DNA of 64,000 bases from AWTP1-18 sp036504515 (GTDB taxonomy: Bacteria; Pseudomonadota; Gammaproteobacteria; Burkholderiales; Rhodocyclaceae): assembly GCA_036504515.1 (NCBI GenBank), contig DASXVA010000012.1, forward strand, positions 1-64,000. Reading direction: 5' to 3'. The notes beneath the pieces were generated by a model. It searched no databases, was not told where the DNA came from, and saw only the letters and a list, made by a program, of their open reading frames with translations. A program made the translations under genes and the position numbers. This document shows, in pieces, positions 58,675 to 64,000 of the stretch. How positions within the stretch are numbered: the first letter of the stretch is position 1; each line of letters starts with the position of its first letter.

Positions 58675-58722
58675 TTGTTAAATTTCCTTGCTTTGTGTTT
58701 TTGATCCCTGAGGAAGGGCGGC

Positions 58723-58752
58723 ATTATACGCAAGCCTTCTTCGGGAACTCAA
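58723..58752 (-). promoter_or_regulatory. Sigma-70 promoter of rpsO-pnp
   Basis: On the minus strand TTGAGT (58752-58747) and TATAAT (58728-58723) are 18 bp apart, 48 bp before the rpsO ATG. Confidence 0.75.
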
Positions 58753-58775
58753 TAAGTTGTTGGACTTTTTTACCT

Positions 58776-59705
58776 TTATTCTCGTTTTTCCTCACCTTTT
58801 TCCTGAGTTGCAACCAGTCGGCGAGGATTTAACCAACCGTCCGGAGACATTTCACCCAATCCGAGAAAGACTTTTTCCGGGCTATAAAGCCGCCATCGCT
58901 CCCCTGCCCCGGCATTCCAGCGCACACCTTGCCCATGAAGAACCCGTGCCGACTCGGCTACGGTCAAGTCAGCCAAGGGTAGATCGGCAACAAGCGCATC
59001 CGCAGGTGCCAACAGCGCATCACGGGCTTCCAGAGAGGCGTTTTCAAAAGCCTCAAGCGCCACCGCTCCATCCAGGGTAAGACGCCCGATACGGGTACGC
59101 CTTAAAGCAGCAAGATGGGCACCACAACCCAAAAGCTCGCCAATATCGGCGGCAAGGGTCCGGATATAGGTGCCCTTGCTGCAATCCACGTCGATAACTG
59201 CCTGATCGCCGGAGAATGAAACCAGCTCGATTCGCTCAATCGTGATACGGCGAGGCTTGCGCTCAAGCTCGATGCCTTGCCGAGCGTATTCATACAGAGG
59301 CTTGCCGTCCCGCTTCAGTGCCGAATACATGGGCGGGATCTGATCCTGTTCCCCGACGAAGCGCTCCAGCGCCTTGCGGAACTGGCTTTCGGTCACATTG
59401 ACGGGCCTCGCCTGAAGTACAGAACCTTCGGCATCGGCAGTATCTGTCGTCACCCCCAACTGCAAAGTGGCACGATAGGCCTTGTCAGCGTCCAGAAGCT
59501 CGGAGGAGAACTTGGTGGCCTCGCCGAAGCATAGGGGAAGCAAACCCGTCGCCAGCGGGTCCAGGGTGCCCGTATGGCCTGCCTTGGCAGCATTAAGCAG
59601 CCAGCGAGCCTTTTGCAAGGCTGCATTGGACGTAAAGCCGATGGGTTTATCCAGAAGCAGCACGCCGTCCACAGGACGACGCGGTGCACGGCGGGGCTTG
59701 TTCAA
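58776..59705 (-). CDS. truB: tRNA pseudouridine-55 synthase
   Basis: This encodes 309 residues and makes pseudouridine 55 in the T-loop of tRNAs. The catalytic Asp is in GHTGTLDPLATGLLPL at about 40-55; GVLLLDKPIGFTSN opens the enzyme core, and CSKGTYIRTLAADIGELLG is at about 178. A PUA-like C-terminal domain (residues 245-300) follows. It overlaps rbfA by 4 bp (ATGA), showing coupled translation in the nusA-infB-rbfA-truB operon. Confidence 0.96.
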   Translation of the reverse strand: MNKPRRAPRRPVDGVLLLDKPIGFTSNAALQKARWLLNAAKAGHTGTLDPLATGLLPLCFGEATKFSSELLDADKAYRATLQLGVTTDTADAEGSVLQARPVNVTESQFRKALERFVGEQDQIPPMYSALKRDGKPLYEYARQGIELERKPRRITIERIELVSFSGDQAVIDVDCSKGTYIRTLAADIGELLGCGAHLAALRRTRIGRLTLDGAVALEAFENASLEARDALLAPADALVADLPLADLTVAESARVLHGQGVRWNAGAGERWRLYSPEKVFLGLGEMSPDGWLNPRRLVATQEKGEEKRE

Positions 59706-60088
59706 TTAGATTCTTCTTGACCGTTTTGACGATCGGACTCAACGGCTTCATCAATCAGCCGGGAAAGTTCCGTACCCCGCTCCACCGAACCGTCATAGAC
59801 GAAGTGCAACTCTGGCGTATGGTGAATCCGAATCCGCTTGCCCAACTCGCGACGCAGGAAGCCTGCGCTACGCTTGAGCCCACGCTCCAAGGCTTCCCGC
59901 TGAGTGGCATCAATCAGCGTGGTATAGAAAACCTTGGCATGGGTGTAGTCGGCCGTAATTTCAACCGCAGTAAGAGTGACGAAGCTGACCCGGGGGTCTT
60001 TGACTTCCAGCCGAATCAAATCCGCCAATTCACGGCGGATCTGCTCGACAACACGGTCTGAACGGGCATAGCCCTTGTGCTGAGGCAT
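59702..60088 (-). CDS. rbfA: 30S ribosome-binding factor
   Basis: This encodes 128 residues with a KH-type fold: RVVEQIRRELADLIR at about 11-25, DPRVSFVTLTAVEITADYTHAKVFY (part) and RRELGKRIRIHHTPELHFVYD (part). RbfA helps mature the 16S rRNA 5' end and is needed in the cold. It lies 6 bp after infB and overlaps truB. Confidence 0.96.
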   Translation of the reverse strand: MPQHKGYARSDRVVEQIRRELADLIRLEVKDPRVSFVTLTAVEITADYTHAKVFYTTLIDATQREALERGLKRSAGFLRRELGKRIRIHHTPELHFVYDGSVERGTELSRLIDEAVESDRQNGQEESN

Positions 60089-60094
60089 AAGGAC

Positions 60095-62917
60095 TTACAG
60101 GCTCCGTGCGATTTCCTGGATTTCAAACACTTCCAGTTGGTCGCCCTCTTCAATCTCGTTGAAGTTCTTCAAGGAGATACCGCATTCGTATCCTTCCTTG
60201 ACTTCCTTCACGTCGTCCTTGAAGCGCTTGAGCGAATCCAGTTCGCCGGTGAAGACCACCACGTTGTTGCGCAACAGACGTACCTGGGAACCACGCTTGA
60301 CTTGGCCGGAAAGCACCATACAACCGGCAATGGCGCCAACCTTGGAAACCCGGAATACCTGGCGGATTTCCACCATACCAATGATGTTCTCCCGCTTTTC
60401 GGGAGACAGCATGCCGGACAGGGCTGCCCGTACTTCATCTACGGCGTCATAGATGATGTTGTAGTAGCGGATATCCACACCGAAGCTCTCGGCCAACTTG
60501 CGCGAACCTGCATCAGCCCGGGTGTTGAAACCGATGATGACAGCCTTGGAAGCCGAGGCCAGATTAACGTCGGACTCACTGATGGCACCCACGGCAGCGT
60601 GGATGACATTAACCTTGACTTCATCGGTGGACAGCTTCAGCAGAGATTGCACCAAAGCTTCCTGGGAACCCTGTACGTCGGCCTTGATGATGAGCGGCAG
60701 AGACTTGGTCTCGCCCTCGCCCATCTGCTCCAGAAGAGTTTCGAGCTTGGCAGCCTGTTGCTTGGCCAAACGCACATCACGGAACTTGCCTTGACGGAAC
60801 AAGGCGATTTCACGGGCCTTGCGTTCATCCGCCAACACCATGACTTCATCGCCAGCATTAGGCACTTCGGAAAGGCCCTGGATTTCCACGGGGATGGAAG
60901 GACCGGCTTCCTTGATCGGTTTGCCGTTTTCATCCAGCATGGCACGAACGCGACCAAATACTTGGCCAGCCAGCAGAACATCGCCCTGACGCAAAGTGCC
61001 GGACTGCACCAGAATGGTAGCGACAGCACCCTTACCCTTGTCGAGACGGGCTTCAATCACCAGCCCCTTGGCCGGAGCTTCCTTCGGCGCAGTCAGTTCC
61101 AGCACTTCGGCCTGGAGCAGAACCTGCTCAAGCAACTCGTCGATGCCGGTACCCTTCTTGGCGGATACCGAAATGAAGGGTGAGTCGCCACCGTATTCTT
61201 CTGGCACAACGCCTTCGGCAATCAGTTCCTGCTTGACGCGATCAGGATTGGCATCGGGCTTGTCGATCTTGTTCACCGCCACGATCAGGGGCACGCCGGC
61301 CGCCTTGGCATGGTGGATAGCTTCCTTGGTCTGGGGCATCACGCCGTCGTCGGCAGCCACCACCAAAATAACCAAGTCGGTGGCCTTGGCGCCACGGGCA
61401 CGCATGGCCGTAAAGGCTTCGTGACCCGGGGTATCAAGGAAGGTAATAACGCCACGATCAGTTTCCACATGGTAGGCACCGATGTGCTGGGTAATACCAC
61501 CCGCTTCACCAGCCGCAACCTTGGCGCGACGAATATAGTCGAGCAAGGAGGTCTTACCGTGGTCAACGTGACCCATTACGGTAACAACAGGAGGACGGGG
61601 CAACACTTCCACATCCTTATGCTGCTCGTCATGGGTTTCGTCGAGGAAGGCATCCGGATCATCCAGCTTGGCAGCAAAAGCCTTGTGGCCCAGTTCTTCC
61701 ACCACAATCATGGCGGTTTCCTGATCCAGTTGCTGATTGATGGTCACCATCATGCCCATCTTCATCAGGGTCTTGATGACCTCGGCAGCCTTGACGGACA
61801 TTTTGTGGGCAAGATCAGCCACGCTGATGGTTTCTGGCACATGGACCTCACGGACCACGGCTTCCACCTGCATGGGTGCAGCACGTTCTTCCTGCTGACG
61901 ACCATGGCGCCCCTTGGGACCACCACGCCAGCCACCAGTACCACCGCCGGCATCGCCACGAGTCTTGATACCGCGCTTCTTGGCAGCATCATCCTTCCAG
62001 GCCGTACCGGGCTTCTTATCGACGGCAGGCTTCTTGTCGCCTTCTTTTGCTGCAGGCTTATGCAAGGTACCACTGGGTTTCGCTGTCGCCGCAACTTCAG
62101 GAGCAGCTGCCTTGCGGGCCAGTTCTTCCTGTTGCATCTTGAGGCGTTTGTCAGCCTCTTCGCGAGCACGAGCTTCGCGCTCTTGCTTGGCTTTGAGTTC
62201 AGCACCCTGGATGGCGTACAACTGAGCCTGACGCTTAGCTTCTTCTTCCCGAATGGCCCGCTGCTTCTCGTCAATGACTGAAGCCTGGGTGATCACACGG
62301 GTAATCTTGGGTTTGGGTGTCACGGGAGCATCAGCAACAGGTGCTTCTGCTTTGGCAGACTTGGCGGGGACTTCTGCCTTGCTTGCCTTAGGTTGTTCGG
62401 CAACAACGGCAGGTGCCTCAACCTTGGCTTCGACAACAAGCTCAACCGGTTTTTCTTCAACAACCACCGGCGCTTCCACAACGGGTTCCGGCACGGGCTC
62501 GGGCTTCACCTCGGGAACGACAACGGGCTCCGGCGCTTTTTCCTCAACCACTGGAGGGGCAGCCACAACTTCGACAGGAAGTTCAACCTTGGCAGGCTCA
62601 ACGGCAGCGTGCGCAACCTCGTCACGCTTCACCAGTACGCGTTTCTTGCGTACTTCAACCTGAATGGTCCGGGCCTTACCCGTAGCATCGGCGGCCTTGA
62701 TTTCGCTAGTCTGCTTGCGGGTCAGGGTGATTTTGGCCTTGGCAGCCGTTTCTCCGTGGGACTTACGCAAAAAATCCAATAATTTGGCTTTATCTTGCTC
62801 GGACAACATGTCGCCCGAGGTGGATTTGTCCACGCCTGCCTTAGCCAGCTGTTCCAGCAAGGCCGTCGTGGGCATTTTTAATTCTGATGCAAATTGGGCA
62901 ACGCTCATCTGTGCCAT
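60095..62917 (-). CDS. infB: Translation initiation factor IF-2
   Basis: This encodes 940 residues. The N-terminal IF2_N helix domain (1-55) is followed by a long charged Ala/Pro/Glu/Val-rich linker (about 100-330, with repeated PEPV/VEAP units). Then comes the G domain with GHVDHGKTSLLD at about 448, DTPGHEAF and NKID, and domains II-IV. IF-2 brings initiator tRNA to the 30S and promotes subunit joining. It lies between nusA (15 bp upstream) and rbfA. Confidence 0.97.
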   Translation of the reverse strand: MAQMSVAQFASELKMPTTALLEQLAKAGVDKSTSGDMLSEQDKAKLLDFLRKSHGETAAKAKITLTRKQTSEIKAADATGKARTIQVEVRKKRVLVKRDEVAHAAVEPAKVELPVEVVAAPPVVEEKAPEPVVVPEVKPEPVPEPVVEAPVVVEEKPVELVVEAKVEAPAVVAEQPKASKAEVPAKSAKAEAPVADAPVTPKPKITRVITQASVIDEKQRAIREEEAKRQAQLYAIQGAELKAKQEREARAREEADKRLKMQQEELARKAAAPEVAATAKPSGTLHKPAAKEGDKKPAVDKKPGTAWKDDAAKKRGIKTRGDAGGGTGGWRGGPKGRHGRQQEERAAPMQVEAVVREVHVPETISVADLAHKMSVKAAEVIKTLMKMGMMVTINQQLDQETAMIVVEELGHKAFAAKLDDPDAFLDETHDEQHKDVEVLPRPPVVTVMGHVDHGKTSLLDYIRRAKVAAGEAGGITQHIGAYHVETDRGVITFLDTPGHEAFTAMRARGAKATDLVILVVAADDGVMPQTKEAIHHAKAAGVPLIVAVNKIDKPDANPDRVKQELIAEGVVPEEYGGDSPFISVSAKKGTGIDELLEQVLLQAEVLELTAPKEAPAKGLVIEARLDKGKGAVATILVQSGTLRQGDVLLAGQVFGRVRAMLDENGKPIKEAGPSIPVEIQGLSEVPNAGDEVMVLADERKAREIALFRQGKFRDVRLAKQQAAKLETLLEQMGEGETKSLPLIIKADVQGSQEALVQSLLKLSTDEVKVNVIHAAVGAISESDVNLASASKAVIIGFNTRADAGSRKLAESFGVDIRYYNIIYDAVDEVRAALSGMLSPEKRENIIGMVEIRQVFRVSKVGAIAGCMVLSGQVKRGSQVRLLRNNVVVFTGELDSLKRFKDDVKEVKEGYECGISLKNFNEIEEGDQLEVFEIQEIARSL

Positions 62918-62932
62918 GGTCGTTCCCCTTAT

Positions 62933-64000
62933 TTATGCTTCATTCGCGAACCAATGGGCTCGTGCGTGTGTAATCAATTTCTTTGCTTCTTCCTCGCTGA
63001 TACCTGTCATCTCTGTCAGTTCGTCTCCTGCCAGATCACCCAGGTCATCCCGTGTTTTGATATTGTTGCGGGCCAGACTGGCTGCAAGGTGCTTGGTCAT
63101 ACCTTCAAGCTGCAACAGTTCATCCTCAACACCGTCCAATTGCTCTTCATCCACAATGGCTTCGGTCAGCAGCACATTACGCGCCCGATCCCGCAGTTCA
63201 TTGACAGTGGCTTCGTCGAAAGACTCGATCTCCAGCATTTCCGCCAGAGGTACGTAAGCCACTTCTTCCAAAGTCGAGAAACCTTCTTCGATCAGAATGT
63301 CAGCGACTTCCTGATCCACATCCAGTTTTTCCATGAACAGACTGCGAATGCTGGAAGCTTCAGCTTCGTGCTTCTGGGCAGACTCTTCTTCCGTCATCAG
63401 GTTGATGGTCCAGCCGGTAAGCTCGGAAGCCAAACGTACGTTTTGACCGCCACGGCCAATGGCAATAGCCAGATTGGCATCATTCACCACCACATCCATA
63501 GCGTGGCGTTCTTCATCAACGACGATGGAAGAAACTTCAGCAGGAGCCAAGGCGCCAATAACGAATTGGGCAGGATCGGCGGACCAGAGAACGATATCAA
63601 CCCGTTCACCAGAAAGTTCGTTGGTCACCGCAGTCACGCGGGAGCCGCGCATACCCACACAGGTACCGATCGGATCGACGCGAGGATCATTGGATTTGAC
63701 AGCGATCTTGGCGCGGATACCGGCATCACGGGCAGCCGACTTGATCTCAAGCAGCCCCTCTTCCATTTCGGGCACTTCCAGCTCAAACAGTTTGATGATG
63801 AAGTCGGGTGCTGTACGGGACAGGATCAACTGAGGACCACGAGCTTGGCGATCAATCTTCATCAACCAGGCGCGAACACGGTCGCCGGGGCGCAGGTTTT
63901 CTTTGGGGATCATCTGATCACGAGGTAGCAGAGCTTCCACGCGACCCGCCTCGATGATGGCGTTGCCACGCTCCAGACGCTTGACCGTACCCATCACCAG
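62933..64000 (-). CDS. nusA: Transcription termination/antitermination protein NusA (5' part beyond the window)
   Basis: The 355-356 C-terminal residues are visible; the frame runs off the right edge. With a family length of about 495, roughly 140 N-terminal residues (the RNA polymerase-binding domain) are missing. Present are most of S1 (GRVEALLPRDQMIPKENLRPGDRV in part), KH1 and KH2 (VGMRGSRVTAVTNEL; AIAIGRGGQNVRLASELTGW in part) and two acidic repeats at the end (EEEGFSTLEEVAYVPLAEM type). NusA modulates pausing, termination and antitermination. It is the first of the nusA-infB-rbfA-truB genes seen here. Confidence 0.96.
   Translation of the reverse strand: MVMGTVKRLERGNAIIEAGRVEALLPRDQMIPKENLRPGDRVRAWLMKIDRQARGPQLILSRTAPDFIIKLFELEVPEMEEGLLEIKSAARDAGIRAKIAVKSNDPRVDPIGTCVGMRGSRVTAVTNELSGERVDIVLWSADPAQFVIGALAPAEVSSIVVDEERHAMDVVVNDANLAIAIGRGGQNVRLASELTGWTINLMTEEESAQKHEAEASSIRSLFMEKLDVDQEVADILIEEGFSTLEEVAYVPLAEMLEIESFDEATVNELRDRARNVLLTEAIVDEEQLDGVEDELLQLEGMTKHLAASLARNNIKTRDDLGDLAGDELTEMTGISEEEAKKLITHARAHWFANEA

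Noticed and set aside
62080..62620. Repeat-rich stretch in infB as a tandem-repeat or CRISPR-like array
   Set aside because: It encodes the usual Ala/Pro/Glu/Val linker of IF-2. The repeats are irregular and in frame, with no spacer structure.

Overview
The window looks like a chromosomal piece of a betaproteobacterium, most likely order Rhodocyclales (Azospira/Dechloromonas-like). The grounds are a CopK protein, a family best known from betaproteobacteria, a tandem CphA/CphA' cyanophycin pair with its DUF1854/ABC partner, and the order nusA-infB-rbfA-truB-rpsO-pnp. Assignment to a genus is inference. There is no intact insertion sequence, prophage or CRISPR array.

Bases 1-11140 form a copper (and probably silver) resistance island. 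It holds the 3' part of a CusA-type RND pump, a tiny His-tailed lipoprotein, a P1B ATPase with N-terminal YHS and metal-binding domains, the periplasmic CopK, a second small periplasmic Lys/Ala/Glu/His-rich protein, a YHS/HMA-like protein, a DUF2933 protein and an ICMT-like membrane methyltransferase. Two orphan FlgB-like proteins are embedded in it, 4 kb apart, with nearly identical C-termini. The second abuts a membrane HD-GYP phosphodiesterase gene. Two matching palindromic sites before copK and before the 86-aa periplasmic gene look like operators of a CopR/CusR-type regulator. The junction of two broken genes (MgtC-like and an outer-membrane barrel) marks an old deletion.

Bases 11141-18401 are accessory. 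They hold an HhH plus nuclease-like gene, a DUF4238 gene, a KfrA-like coiled-coil DNA-binding protein, a small zinc-ribbon protein, an XRE regulator, a DUF2726 protein, and two RluA-type pseudouridine synthase paralogues in opposite orientation flanking an arsC-like gene and a 166-bp inverted-repeat element.

Bases 18405-35385 are a 17-kb fatty-acid degradation locus, all on the minus strand, headed by a TetR regulator. It encodes FadE, a FadI-like thiolase, a FadJ-like multifunctional protein, FadL, a FadB-like protein of reversed domain order, FadA, a DUF4442 thioesterase-like protein, a secreted chalcone-isomerase-fold protein, FadD, a nitronate monooxygenase-like flavoprotein and a second acyl-CoA dehydrogenase. 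Together they cover uptake, activation and beta-oxidation.

After a FAD-dependent oxidoreductase come cphA and cphA' (minus) and, divergently, an ABC exporter-like protein with DUF1854: a cyanophycin locus in which CphA' has lost the Mur-ligase P-loop. Bases 45100-45900 hold a low-GC FlxA-like gene and a broken ribbon-helix-helix-type gene.

Bases 45909-64000 are core genome: an ankyrin protein, tatD, holB, tmk, mltG, ygfZ, an NRDE protein, a YbaK deacylase, an L,D-transpeptidase/GNAT fusion, tadA, a CheZ-like protein with a histone-like tail, a winged-helix protein, tRNA-Pro/Arg/His, dksA, and pnp-rpsO-truB-rbfA-infB-nusA, the last cut by the window end.
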